From Colwellia psychrerythraea 34H (GTDB lineage: Bacteria > Pseudomonadota > Gammaproteobacteria > Enterobacterales > Alteromonadaceae), in NCBI RefSeq assembly GCF_000012325.1, contig NC_003910.7:4154001-4218000 (forward strand): 64,000 nucleotides of DNA. The letters run 5' to 3'. This document shows positions 44,906-53,977 of the stretch, piece after piece. Numbering within the stretch: the stretch's first letter is position 1; each line of letters opens with the position of its first letter. Made by a program: the position numbers and the translations under genes. Under the pieces are notes generated by a model. It worked only from the letters and a program-made list of their open reading frames with translations, did not search any database and was not told where the DNA came from.

Positions 44906-45805
44906 ATGAAATATATTTGTATTTCAATTACTCTACTGTTTTCTATTCTAGCTTTCAGTAGCAAAAGTTATAGTCACGATGAGTTTCCCATCCTCCAAGG
45001 TCCCTATTTGGGGCAAAAGCCACCCGGCTTAATTCCTGAACTTTTCGCTCCTGGTATTGTTTCAATCAATGGAAGATATGACTTCGGTATTTCGTTTTCC
45101 CCTGACTTAGATGAAGTATATTTTTCAGTACAACCAAAGGAAGGAACGGCTGATATCTATTTTTCAAAAATCGAAGATAAAAAATGGAAAGCCATTCAAA
45201 AAGCAAAATTTACCAAAGGACAAAAAGCTGGAGAAATGGAACCATTCGTCAGAGCTGACGGTAAAAGAATTTATTTTACCGGGTATAGCTCTGACTTTTC
45301 GGGTGAAGAAATATGGTATGTAGATCGTTTGGACAAGGGGTGGAGCAACGCAATAAAACTTGATTCACCTATAAATGACGATGATGTGATGAATTTGACT
45401 CAAGCCAAAAACGGCGATGTTTTTTATGACAACCGTTCAAAACGAAAAATGTATTATTCATCCAGCAAAAATGGTGGGTTTCCCAAAGTGCAGGAGGTTG
45501 ACGTTGAAATTGGATCTCACGCTTTTATTTCCTCATCTCAAGATTATTTATTGGTACAAGCTCAAAATAAAGAAGATCAAAAAAGAAATAGCGATATTTA
45601 CGTTTATTTTAAGGAAAAAGATGGGGCATGGACCAAGCCAATTAATCTTGGAAATACAGTAAATTCTGACTTTCATGAAAGAGTTCCAGGCGTCACGCCA
45701 GATGGTAAATATTTATTTTTCAGCCGATATAACGAAGAAGGCGGAATAGCAAACTTGTATTGGGTGAGAACAGAAGTTATTGAAAATGTACGACCGAAAT
45801 TGTGA
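44906..45805 (+). CDS. Exported WD40-like (PD40) beta-propeller protein, copy 1
   Basis: A 299-residue periplasmic protein. A signal peptide (MKYICISITLLFSILAFSSKSYS) is followed by repeated PD40/TolB-like blades: SFSPDLDEVYFS, VRADGKRIYFTGYS, GDVFYDNRSK and VTPDGKYLFFSRYNEEGGIANLYWV, each with the D-G-K-x-I/L-x-F pattern. The DIYFSK/DIYVYF pieces are typical of this fold. Copy 2 follows 85 bp downstream with a similar leader and N-terminus (GPYLGQKPPGL against GPYMGQEPPGL), a tandem duplication. AAGGACAAT lies before ATG. Function unknown; a ligand-binding or scaffold role is possible. Confidence 0.75.
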   Translation: MKYICISITLLFSILAFSSKSYSHDEFPILQGPYLGQKPPGLIPELFAPGIVSINGRYDFGISFSPDLDEVYFSVQPKEGTADIYFSKIEDKKWKAIQKAKFTKGQKAGEMEPFVRADGKRIYFTGYSSDFSGEEIWYVDRLDKGWSNAIKLDSPINDDDVMNLTQAKNGDVFYDNRSKRKMYYSSSKNGGFPKVQEVDVEIGSHAFISSSQDYLLVQAQNKEDQKRNSDIYVYFKEKDGAWTKPINLGNTVNSDFHERVPGVTPDGKYLFFSRYNEEGGIANLYWVRTEVIENVRPKL

Positions 45806-45890
45806 TGCATTAATAATTGAATCTGAGTGTATGCGTTGAAGAAGGCGCTTAAATTAAGCATTCTGCTAAATAAAAAATAGGGACAACAGC

Positions 45891-46748
45891 ATGAAACATA
45901 TTTGTATATCAATGACTCTACTGCTTTCTACTCTAACGATGAGTAACAAAAGCTTTAGTCAATATGAATTTCCAGTACTGAAAGGCCCCTATATGGGACA
46001 AGAACCACCAGGTTTGGTGGCAGAGCCATTTGCACCTGGCATTATTTCTAAACAAGGCTGGGAGCTTGAAGGCGTGTTTGCGCCCGGCATGAAAGAATTT
46101 TACTTCACGACAAACCGAAAAAGCGCAACCGTTATCGGTTTTCGTCAGCAAAATAATGTTTGGAAGAAATATATAGAATTCCCTAGGACAGGTGAAATTG
46201 TATTTTCGCCTGACGGAAAACGTATGCATATGGCAAAAGGCTATAAGGACCGCATTGGCGACGGCTGGTCAGAACGCAAAAGTCTTGGACCTATGTTTGA
46301 CCGAAAAGACTGGGGTATTATGCGCCTGTCGGCCTCAGCCAAAGGCACCTATGTTTTTGACGATTATAAAAGCAATGACGTAATTCGTATATCAACATTC
46401 AAGGACGGAAAACGCCAAGCGCCAACAATGATGGACCCAGTGGTCAACACAGGTAAATGGACAGCTCACCCCTTTATTGCGCCAGACGAAAGCTACCTGA
46501 TTTGGGATAGCGAACGAGAAGGCGGCTATGGAGGCTCTGATCTTTATATTAGGTTCCGGACAAAGGATGATGCATGGGGCCCTGCAATTAATTTGGGCGA
46601 CAAGGTTAATTCTGATAAAAATGAATTCTATGCGAGTGTCACCTCTGATGGTAAGTACATACTCTTCAACAGAGGCATGGATGATAAGGGTAATATAGAT
46701 ATTTACTGGGTGGATGCACAGATTATTGAAACCCTCAGGCCAAAATAG
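45891..46748 (+). CDS. Exported WD40-like (PD40) beta-propeller protein, copy 2
   Basis: A 285-residue paralogue of the preceding gene, with signal peptide MKHICISMTLLLSTLTMSNKSFS and propeller blades including VFSPDGKRMHMA, PFIAPDESYLIWDSEREGGYGGSDLYI and VTSDGKYILFNRGMDDKGNIDIYWV. The ends of both proteins agree (IDIYWVDAQIIETLRPK against NLYWVRTEVIENVRPKL) while the middle has diverged. GGGACAA serves as ribosome-binding region. A strong terminator follows. The two genes probably share a transcript. Confidence 0.75.
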   Translation: MKHICISMTLLLSTLTMSNKSFSQYEFPVLKGPYMGQEPPGLVAEPFAPGIISKQGWELEGVFAPGMKEFYFTTNRKSATVIGFRQQNNVWKKYIEFPRTGEIVFSPDGKRMHMAKGYKDRIGDGWSERKSLGPMFDRKDWGIMRLSASAKGTYVFDDYKSNDVIRISTFKDGKRQAPTMMDPVVNTGKWTAHPFIAPDESYLIWDSEREGGYGGSDLYIRFRTKDDAWGPAINLGDKVNSDKNEFYASVTSDGKYILFNRGMDDKGNIDIYWVDAQIIETLRPK

Positions 46749-46782
46749 TTAGCTCTAGAATAAACTACTCACTCGGAGCAAG

Positions 46783-46830
46783 AGTCGCTACGATCCCACT
46801 GACACAGAGTGGGATCGAATCGACTGTTTT
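46783..46830 (+). terminator. Rho-independent terminator after the propeller genes
   Basis: AGTCG and CGATCCCACT pair with AGTGGGATCG and CGACT around a 7-nt loop (15 pairs with one 3-nt internal loop), followed by GTTTTT. About 35 bp after the second propeller gene. Confidence 0.8.
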
Positions 46831-47040
46831 TAGTGATAAGCGTAAGTAGTGATGCTGTCACTTCTAGCTTCAGCTTAGCTACCAAAGAAGTAATTGACGT
46901 TTTTAAAAGATTCAGATGAAAAGAGCATTATTTCTAAGGTGCTAATAAGATGCTCCGCCTCCCCTATAACGAATTAATGGCAAAAGGTAAGGCGACACAA
47001 TTTGAACTCCGTTAACTGCAGTAAGTAACCAAAATGACTA

Positions 47041-47964
47041 CTATTTATTCATAGAAACCACCATGTTATTTTGAGATTTACGGTTGGTCAGGAAAATACC
47101 CAAAGCAATAATGCTTGCCCCGAACAATGTAGTGCTCTCAATGGTTTCACCAAATAAAAGATAAGCACTAACTGCCGCAGAAACAGGGACTAAATAAAAT
47201 ACACTTGCGACTCTGCTTACCTCTCCCCGCTGGATCATTATATAAAGCAAGCTTAATGCCCCTAGTGATACCCCGACGACCATATAAACTAGCGATATAA
47301 TAAATTCACCTGTCCAAACGACCTTAAAGCTTTCAAAAAACGGTAACAATGCTAAACATATTAAGCCCGAAACCAGAGACTGAATCGCACCTCCATAAAA
47401 TATCTCCATATCTGCGCAATAACGCTTCTGATAAAGACTTCCAAAGGTAACACCAAACAAAGCAAGCACGGACATAGCTATAGCAACCCAACTGAAAGAC
47501 GTTGTTTCAATTGAATCAATGACAACGACGATGACTCCTAAAAATCCAAAGAGCAATCCAAACCATTGGGCTAAGTTAAGTTGTTCATTAACCAGTTTTC
47601 GTGCAAATAGAGCTACCAGAATAGGCTGTAGTGCAACAATTAATGCCGAAACTGCTGGGGAAAGCCCCATATCAATTGATACAAATACACCAACAGAAAA
47701 TAGACAGACAGTTAAGCTTCCAGCTACCGAAATATGTATCGCTTCACGCCAGTTCGGGAGTTGGTTACCAATCAATTTCGCAATAATTAGTAATATCAAA
47801 CCTGCAGCCATGAAGCGTAAACTTAGAAAACTCAAAGGAGTGGAGTGTGGTAATCCGAGTTTTGCACCTACAAACCCACTGCCATAAAGCAATACAAAAA
47901 AGAAGGGTAATGCAAATATATTAACGAAGCTTACTGAGACCTTAAACCCTAAGCTTTTACTCAT
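47041..47964 (-). CDS. EamA/DMT-family transporter
   Basis: A 307-residue inner-membrane transporter with ten predicted helices arranged as two EamA repeats: the first from about residue 12 (FALPFFFVLLYGSGFVGAKLG, LRFMAAGLILLIIAKL) and the second from about 150 (WVAIAMSVLALFGVTFGSLYQKRY to the end). It is likely an exporter of small metabolites or toxic compounds. I chose ATG at 47964 because GAGGAT lies 7 nt upstream; a TTG at 47985 would read through it. It is divergent from a TetR regulator with two palindromic operators in between, indicating repression relieved by a substrate. Confidence 0.88.
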   Translation of the reverse strand: MSKSLGFKVSVSFVNIFALPFFFVLLYGSGFVGAKLGLPHSTPLSFLSLRFMAAGLILLIIAKLIGNQLPNWREAIHISVAGSLTVCLFSVGVFVSIDMGLSPAVSALIVALQPILVALFARKLVNEQLNLAQWFGLLFGFLGVIVVVIDSIETTSFSWVAIAMSVLALFGVTFGSLYQKRYCADMEIFYGGAIQSLVSGLICLALLPFFESFKVVWTGEFIISLVYMVVGVSLGALSLLYIMIQRGEVSRVASVFYLVPVSAAVSAYLLFGETIESTTLFGASIIALGIFLTNRKSQNNMVVSMNK

Positions 47965-47990
47965 TTTTTTATCCTCAACACACAACGCTA

Positions 47991-48031
47991 TGTACTAGGT
48001 AGTACAATTAAGTTATGTACCTTATGGTACA
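47991..48031. promoter_or_regulatory. Two tandem TetR operators
   Basis: Two 16-bp palindromes in the divergent gap: TGTACTAGGTAGTACA (47991-48006; 7-bp arms) and TGTACCTTATGGTACA (48016-48031; 6-bp arms). They share TGTAC-N6-GTACA and start 25 bp apart. They lie 27 bp before the transporter start and 35 bp before the TetR start, well placed to repress both. Confidence 0.7.
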
Positions 48032-48065
48032 ATGATTAAAAATGCAAATAATTAGGAATGGATAG

Positions 48066-48656
48066 ATGTCAGAATCTCCCAAAAAAAAGCGGTTACCACG
48101 TGGTCAAGGACGAGAACGTATTTTATCTTCGGCTGCAGATCTATTTTTGAAAAATGGCTTTGAAGCAACCAGTCCTCAAGCAATTTATGCGGCAAGTGGT
48201 GTCGGGCAAGGAAGTTTTTACCATCATTTTGCCAGTAAAGATGATTTGGCAAATGCAGTTTTGGAAAGAATAGTAGAAGAAAAAACCGCTGAATTAAATC
48301 ACATTACGAGCACTATACCTAATCCAAAGAAGCGTTTAGAGGCATACCTAAAATTACCTCGCAAAGGAACCGAAGGCTGCAAATTTGGGCGTTTCATGTA
48401 TGAGACTTCAGGGCAAAAACAGCAATTAAATAAACCTATTCAAGGATTCTTTGATGAACTGCAGCGCTTTCTCAGTCATAACTTTCAGACAGCGCAAAAC
48501 CAAGGATTAATTTCATCAGATTTCTCTGCCCAAGAGTTAAGTTCTATTCTGATGGAACAAGTACAAGGTGGATATATAATGTCGAGGATCTATCAAAGTG
48601 ATGATCTCCAAGTTAATACACTGAAACGTCTGGCGAAACAATTAGGATTAACGTAG
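48066..48656 (+). CDS. TetR-family transcriptional regulator
   Basis: A 196-residue TetR repressor. The N-terminal helix-turn-helix (residues about 15-60: RERILSSAADLFLKNGFEATSPQAIYAASGVGQGSFYHHFASKDDL) is typical; the C-terminal domain (about 80-196) resembles the TetR_C subgroup with GCKFGRFMYETSG. Divergent from the EamA transporter, with paired palindromes between them, so it very likely represses that transporter and itself. The inducer is unknown. A dienelactone hydrolase follows 81 bp downstream and may share regulation. Confidence 0.9.
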   Translation: MSESPKKKRLPRGQGRERILSSAADLFLKNGFEATSPQAIYAASGVGQGSFYHHFASKDDLANAVLERIVEEKTAELNHITSTIPNPKKRLEAYLKLPRKGTEGCKFGRFMYETSGQKQQLNKPIQGFFDELQRFLSHNFQTAQNQGLISSDFSAQELSSILMEQVQGGYIMSRIYQSDDLQVNTLKRLAKQLGLT

Positions 48657-48737
48657 TTTACTGTATTGAACTTACTGCCAACAACAAAGCTCTTACACCG
48701 TTATCCTTTTTCTAAAGTACAGGACATATAAAGACTA

Positions 48738-49475
48738 ATGATCATTCAACAGCACAGCACTGATATTGAAACTCCAACGGGAACCATGCGTACTTATGTT
48801 TATCGTCCTCAAGCATCAGGTAAGTTTCCGACTATTATTTTTTATTCTGAAATATTCCAACAAACTGCGCCTATAGCAAGAACAGCAGCGCTAATGGCTG
48901 GCCATGGTTTTGTGGTTTTAGTGCCTGAGGTTTTTCATGAACTCAACCCAATAGGCACGGTATTAGGCTACGATGATGCAGGTAAAGACAAAGGTAACCA
49001 AGATAAATGGGCTAAACCTTTAGAGCATCACGATAGCGATACACAAGCCTTAGTCAATTTTATTCAACAGCAAGATTACTGCTCTGGAAAAATTGGCACT
49101 ATGGGTGTTTGCATTGGCGGTCACCTCGCTTATCGCGCTGCCTTAAATAAGAGTGTATTAGCCGCCGCTTGCTTATACGCTACCGATATTCATTCAGGTG
49201 ATTTACCCAGCGCAGAAGGCAATGATTCACTAACGCGTACCAAAGACATTAGCGCGGAGCTGATGATGATTTGGGGTAAACAAGACCCACATATTCCTGA
49301 TGAAGGTCGCATGATGATTCATAAAAACTTAATAGCTTCAGGTAACCTTTTCTCATGGCATGAGTTTAATGCTTCACATGCATTTATGCGTGATGAAGGC
49401 GAGCGTTATGATCCTCAACTTGCATTAAGAGTTTACGGCATGTCTGTTGAATTATTTAACCGTACGTTAGCTTAA
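48738..49475 (+). CDS. Dienelactone hydrolase family protein
   Basis: A 245-residue alpha/beta hydrolase. The catalytic triad of dienelactone hydrolases is visible: Cys in GVCIGGH (about residue 124), Asp in WGKQDPHIP (about 181) and His in NASHAFMRD (about 213). The N-terminal block TPTGTMRTYVYRPQASGKFPTIIFYSEIFQ is also typical. No signal peptide, so cytosolic. Nearby genes do not include an aromatic ring cleavage pathway, so the true substrate may be a different lactone or ester. Confidence 0.88.
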   Translation: MIIQQHSTDIETPTGTMRTYVYRPQASGKFPTIIFYSEIFQQTAPIARTAALMAGHGFVVLVPEVFHELNPIGTVLGYDDAGKDKGNQDKWAKPLEHHDSDTQALVNFIQQQDYCSGKIGTMGVCIGGHLAYRAALNKSVLAAACLYATDIHSGDLPSAEGNDSLTRTKDISAELMMIWGKQDPHIPDEGRMMIHKNLIASGNLFSWHEFNASHAFMRDEGERYDPQLALRVYGMSVELFNRTLA

Positions 49476-49740
49476 CCGAAACTAGTTTAATCCTAACCAA
49501 ACTTAATATACCTCTATCAGTTAATAGCTCTATTGATTATAAGTGAAGCTCCTTAGTAGAAAGGCGCTTCCAAAAGAATTATTCATTGAGTTATTTTACT
49601 AAAGAATAAAACGACATCCACTCTAAAAAACTACAAATTTTCATTATTCAGTATTGTACTAATGACAAATACTTTTAACCCCGTTCAAGAGAAAATGATT
49701 AACTAACGCTATAATGTTAGTTAAGAGTTTCTATTAATCG

Positions 49741-49872
49741 CATCTGATATTTAGCCAGGATACCATTAACACGATTCGTCAAGTGTTCGGTTATAACGGT
49801 GTTATTCATCTGTTTGACGTCGTAAATGGCTTAGTTGCCCCTATCAGTAACGTTTTACACTTAAATGGTTGA
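49741..49872 (+). pseudogene. Possible gene fragment (weak RecQ-like start)
   Basis: In the 479-bp gap before the porin gene, a start-less frame of 43 codons reads DTINTIRQVFGYNG and later LFDVVNGLVAPISNVLHLNG before a stop. The first part resembles the beginning of RecQ helicases (xxLRQVFGY), but the second does not continue that family. It has protein-like composition but no start. I see no other gene in 49476-49954. Could be a fusion of decayed fragments or chance. Confidence 0.2.
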
Positions 49873-49954
49873 ATATTGTTCGGTTCAGAACAACAACATC
49901 AAAAACGTAACTAAATATAAAAACAAATGCGAATTATCTTTTGGAGAATAACGA

Positions 49955-51181
49955 ATGAAAACATCCATCCCATTACTTGGTTTATTGTTAGCAAGCTCAA
50001 CAACAGCCTGGGCGGCCACAGAAGAAACTAAAATAGAGCGACTAGAACAACTTGAGAAACAAGTTGCTGAGCTTAAAAAAGAAGTTAATACCAATACAAA
50101 AACCGCCACAGATTTAACACCTAAAATCAAAGTTGGCGGTGCCGTACGTTTTCAGTATAGCTATGAAGATTACGATGATGACAATAAAGATCGTGGTGGA
50201 GATTTTGATTTTGACGTCTTTCGTTTAGATGTAAACGGCAGTATTGGTGATGTTAAATTATCAGCTCAATATCGCTGGTATCAATACATGAATGTAATTC
50301 ATCACGCCGATGTAGCCTACCAGTTCAGTGATAACTGGGAAGGAAAAGTGGGTATTACTCAAGTTCCTTTTGGTAACTTAAACTATAACTCTAACAACTT
50401 CTTCTTTAGCTCTGGTTATTATGCCGGTTTAGAAGATGACTACGACTCAGGTTTATCATTTATAGGTAAGTATGACAAACATGATATCCGTGTTGCCTAT
50501 TTTTTAAATGACGAAAAAGGTGGTGTTGACGGTTATTCAGGTGACAAAACTCATCGCTATTCTTACGATGTAGTTGGCATTCGTGACTATGCTGGTGGCG
50601 AAGGTATTTACAGTGCTCCTGCGCAAGAAATGGGCGAGAGTAATACCATAAACTTAAGATATACATATAATTTCTTCTCTAATACAGAAGTAGGTGTATC
50701 GTTATTATCAGGTGATCTTGAAGGTGGCTCAGGTGTTGGCTCTGTGGGCGATCACACTGCATACGCTTTTCATGTAAAAAGCAAAATTGAAAATATCGGT
50801 ATTATGTTCCAAGCTTCAGAGTATGAATATGACCTAGACAACGGCTCTGATGCTGTCGCTGTAGGCGCTTGGGCATTCTATGACACAATTCCAACGGAAG
50901 CGACGTCGTATAACCTTAACTTATCTTACAGCCAGTCAGTGTCTCTTGGACCTATCACTAACCTGACTTACTATAACGATTACAACTTAATCACTGATAA
51001 ATCAGCCGGATTAGACGATACCACAATGAACGTAACCGGTGTTGCGATCAGTGCTGGTGGCGTTTACGCTTATGTTGACTTTGTTATTGCTAAAAACCAA
51101 CCATTTATCGGTGGTACTTTAGTAGGCAATGCTGATGATTGGAACAAACGATTAAACATCAATATCGGCTATTACTTCTAA
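49955..51181 (+). CDS. Outer-membrane porin with N-terminal coiled coil
   Basis: A 408-residue porin. The signal peptide (MKTSIPLLGLLLASSTTAWA) is followed by a short coiled coil (TKIERLEQLEKQVAELKKEV, residues about 24-45) and then a 16-strand-type barrel (GAVRFQYSYEDYDDD, DFDFDVFRLDVNGSIGDVKLSAQYRWYQ) ending in aromatic YYF. The layout resembles OprO/OprP-like and other substrate-selective porins. GGAG lies 8 nt before ATG. It is next to the choline/betaine cluster but convergent with MarR, so a role in choline-type substrate entry is only a guess. Confidence 0.8.
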   Translation: MKTSIPLLGLLLASSTTAWAATEETKIERLEQLEKQVAELKKEVNTNTKTATDLTPKIKVGGAVRFQYSYEDYDDDNKDRGGDFDFDVFRLDVNGSIGDVKLSAQYRWYQYMNVIHHADVAYQFSDNWEGKVGITQVPFGNLNYNSNNFFFSSGYYAGLEDDYDSGLSFIGKYDKHDIRVAYFLNDEKGGVDGYSGDKTHRYSYDVVGIRDYAGGEGIYSAPAQEMGESNTINLRYTYNFFSNTEVGVSLLSGDLEGGSGVGSVGDHTAYAFHVKSKIENIGIMFQASEYEYDLDNGSDAVAVGAWAFYDTIPTEATSYNLNLSYSQSVSLGPITNLTYYNDYNLITDKSAGLDDTTMNVTGVAISAGGVYAYVDFVIAKNQPFIGGTLVGNADDWNKRLNINIGYYF

Positions 51182-51343
51182 GCCTTTCCTATCTCTGTCG
51201 TATTTTAGCAGTAACCTGCTTTAATACGGCATTACCCTCTTTTATTTCTTCTCTTTCTATCCATCACCCTTTGCTCCATTTTAGTCAATTCAAATTATAA
51301 TCATTACCAAATATCACTTTTAATTACTCACCTAAGACATCAT

Positions 51344-51790
51344 TTATACACTTGGTCCTGTATCAAACTCTGACTCCATCATATCGACAATGCGTTGCAC
51401 TGAAGAAAGCAATTGGTTTTGTTCCCATGACCCCAACGCTTGAAATTGTGTTATAAAATTAGTCGGCCATAATTGTGGTACTTGAAGCAACAAGCTTGCC
51501 CCTTTGTCAGTTACAAACAGTTCTACCCTGCGTTTATCATAATCACTGCGCTTGCGTTGCACTAATTTGTTTACTTCTAAACGATCAATAATGGTGGTGA
51601 CCGTAGCAGGGCTAAGATTAACGGCTTTCGCTACCATTTTTGCCATTGGTCCCTTTAATTCGACTATTTTTTTTATGACTAATAACTGAGGTCCGGTTAA
51701 GCCAAACTTCTTATTTAATTGTTTAGAGTGCAAGTCAACTGCACGATTAACTTGCCGTAAAGACAATATAAGCTGCTCATATATTTCCAC
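51344..51790 (-). CDS. MarR-family transcriptional regulator
   Basis: A 148-residue winged-helix regulator. The MarR domain is clear: LTGPQLLVIKKIVELKGPMAKMVAKAVNLSPATVTTIIDRLEVNKLVQRKRSDYDKRRVELFVTDKG (residues about 32-100). The start is GTG at 51790, with GGAT about 6 nt upstream. It lies downstream of, and parallel to, the choline cluster, separated by a terminator, and may control betaine genes or the porin on its other side. Effector unknown. Confidence 0.88.
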   Translation of the reverse strand: MEIYEQLILSLRQVNRAVDLHSKQLNKKFGLTGPQLLVIKKIVELKGPMAKMVAKAVNLSPATVTTIIDRLEVNKLVQRKRSDYDKRRVELFVTDKGASLLLQVPQLWPTNFITQFQALGSWEQNQLLSSVQRIVDMMESEFDTGPSV

Positions 51791-51836
51791 TGTATCGATC
51801 CAACTATTAATTAAATAACTAAGTGACTAAAAGATA

Positions 51837-51863
51837 AACCCCTTCGCCTAAATCAAAGGGGTT
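51837..51863 (-). terminator. Terminator after the TorF-like porin gene
   Basis: AACCCCTT pairs with AAGGGGTT around an 11-nt loop, 11 bp past the porin stop, and a T-rich segment follows on the minus strand. Probable end of the transcript from the choline cluster. Confidence 0.65.
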
Positions 51864-51873
51864 ACTCTATAAT

Positions 51874-52593
51874 TTAAAAACCAAACGTTCTGGACACCGA
51901 TAATACCACTCGACTGTCTGACGTATCCCAGTCCATACTGGTGTCTTCTGCCGCTAGGTTAAAGTCAAATCCGCTGAAGCTGGTCGTGTATTCAATACGG
52001 TAATGGTTATATGATTTCTCATCAAAATTATTACCCCAACCCCACTTACTCACATCGTCCGACGTTGAACGATCGATACTTACACGGATATTATGACCTT
52101 CACTTACGGTGAATGTGTGTGCAGCCATCATAATGTAATGACCTGCGCCGGTACCAAAGTAATCCCAGGCGTACCAAAAGTTTAATTCGGTATCACCCAT
52201 AGATGAGTTATAGCCAAACTTGGTATATGCCTCACCATATTGATAATCACTTGAACCATCATCACCATGATAGGTGTAATAGGCTACCCCGGCATCTAAG
52301 CCAACTTTGTCGTTCAGTTGCCAGTAATTACCAACATAAAAATCCCATTCAATATTGGTATCGTCACTCGCACCAAAATCTACATTACTCGCCCAAGTCC
52401 CCACATAAAAACCACCATCGCCGGCATAATCTAGACTTGCTTGTAAAGCTGGGTCACTGTCAGTTTGACTCACGCCATTAAAGGTATAATCCGAGGTTAG
52501 GTTGACCGTTGATGAGACATCAGCATGCGCACTACCCGCAGCCAATAAGCAGGTCGAAGCTAATGTTATTAGTTTTTTATTCATTATATTCAT
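51874..52593 (-). CDS. TorF-family putative porin
   Basis: A 239-residue outer-membrane beta-barrel. The signal peptide ends at GSAHA (about residue 24), and the mature part is a series of amphipathic strands with the family opening VSSTVNLTSDYTFNGVSQTDSDPALQASLDY and a terminal Phe (SRTFGF). This is the gcw_chp/TorF type. It is the last gene of the choline cluster on this strand, 48 bp after the BCCT transporter, so it may be the outer-membrane entry route for choline or betaine (inferred from context). AGGA precedes ATG at 52593; ATG at 52584 is an alternative. Confidence 0.85.
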   Translation of the reverse strand: MNIMNKKLITLASTCLLAAGSAHADVSSTVNLTSDYTFNGVSQTDSDPALQASLDYAGDGGFYVGTWASNVDFGASDDTNIEWDFYVGNYWQLNDKVGLDAGVAYYTYHGDDGSSDYQYGEAYTKFGYNSSMGDTELNFWYAWDYFGTGAGHYIMMAAHTFTVSEGHNIRVSIDRSTSDDVSKWGWGNNFDEKSYNHYRIEYTTSFSGFDFNLAAEDTSMDWDTSDSRVVLSVSRTFGF

Positions 52594-52641
52594 TTTGTAT
52601 TCCTGTAATAATTTTTTAGTTTTTATTGTGTATTTTGTAAA

Positions 52642-53859
52642 TTATTTAGCTAATTCAATCTTTTGAAAATCAACTTCATACTCTGTTGGCGAACAGTCTA
52701 TTTCTTTTACTACCTTAAATTTCTTCACCAAAATGTAGCCCAGACAGGTAAAGAACAGCCCAATAACTACCGCGCCAACCCATTGTATTTGTAGAAAATC
52801 TAGTTTGAATAACAGGGTTAACAAGCTCAACGCAACGATATTACCTACTAAATATTTTGCTTTGCCCAGTTTATCCACACCAATTCCAAGGTTGTCGGTA
52901 TACAGGCGAACCAGTGAATCAAGCGAGTTGATAACAAAGGTGATGCCGACGATAGCCATGGCTAAGTTATAAAATCCGCTGGTATCGATACTGTTGATAC
53001 TGTAGTAATACAACACGGCAAACCAAGCCGCTATGGGGAGTGACGGAATAACTAACATCGCCGCCAACACTTGGTAAGTACGCAAACCACCAACAAAACG
53101 CGAGGTAAACTGACCAATCATAATGCTCCAAGCAAACCACCAGTAAAGATAGAATTCATGATAATCATTAAGCGGCAGCACAAATTTATCTAAGTTACCG
53201 AAATAACCGCCAAGTAGACCTAACGTTGAAGCAAACTCACCAACATTTGAACCTTCTCCCATAAATGCACCGGCCCACATCACAACAATTAAGGCTAAAA
53301 ATGCCCAAGTAGTTGCCAGGCTTAATAAACGAACGTAACGAATGTTAGTGCTTGAATAAACCGAGGCACATATCACGGCAAACACAATTAAATAGAAACT
53401 ACTGACCAGGGTTTCTCCATCGCCCAGCTCCGGCATATACCAAGGCAAATTGGTTAATAGTAAGTAGGCTGTGAAGGCACAAGTACCAATAATCACGAAG
53501 TTATTAATAAACTTAATCAATGGCAGTTCAAAAAACTTAACACGTGGTTCTATCACACAAAAATAGAAACAAGTCAGGAAGTAAAAGCCCCAAATGAGGA
53601 AGGCCCAGAAGCCAAACTCGATGGCGAGTGGATTAGTAAAGCCATATTCCGGACTGGCCGCTAAATCAGCATAGCCAGCGAACTCAGTCAGTGGAAACAT
53701 AATAAGTCCCACATCAAGCCCAGAGGTAAAAAGAATGGCGATAAAGGTGAAAGTGTGTACGGGTGTCACCCCAATACATTTCACGTTACCCCAACGTATT
53801 AGAATAAATACGATTGCAACAAAGGTGAATATTAATCCTGCCGATAGCCAAGCTGTCAT
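52642..53859 (-). CDS. Short, divergent BCCT-like transporter
   Basis: A 405-residue inner-membrane protein with about ten to eleven helices. It resembles betaine/choline/carnitine transporters in FTSGLDVGLIMFPLTEF (the glycine-rich substrate helix, FSAGMGIGL in typical members), WWFAWSIMIGQFTSRFVGG (the Trp box) and FVINSLDSLVRL. It is about 100-250 residues shorter than usual BCCTs and differs at the substrate motif, so it may be a separate subfamily. Next to betA and betB, choline uptake is the natural inference. GGGAGC precedes ATG at 53859. The cytosolic osmosensing tail of BetT is absent. Confidence 0.75.
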   Translation of the reverse strand: MTAWLSAGLIFTFVAIVFILIRWGNVKCIGVTPVHTFTFIAILFTSGLDVGLIMFPLTEFAGYADLAASPEYGFTNPLAIEFGFWAFLIWGFYFLTCFYFCVIEPRVKFFELPLIKFINNFVIIGTCAFTAYLLLTNLPWYMPELGDGETLVSSFYLIVFAVICASVYSSTNIRYVRLLSLATTWAFLALIVVMWAGAFMGEGSNVGEFASTLGLLGGYFGNLDKFVLPLNDYHEFYLYWWFAWSIMIGQFTSRFVGGLRTYQVLAAMLVIPSLPIAAWFAVLYYYSINSIDTSGFYNLAMAIVGITFVINSLDSLVRLYTDNLGIGVDKLGKAKYLVGNIVALSLLTLLFKLDFLQIQWVGAVVIGLFFTCLGYILVKKFKVVKEIDCSPTEYEVDFQKIELAK

Positions 53860-53977
53860 AATAGTTGCTCCCTACTGTGTTGCTGATTTAAATAATTCAT
53901 ACTTTTCTCCTTAACTAATGTTTAGTTTTTATTTTATTTTTAATTAATTTTAAAGTTTTGTAATATATTTCAGGTGG

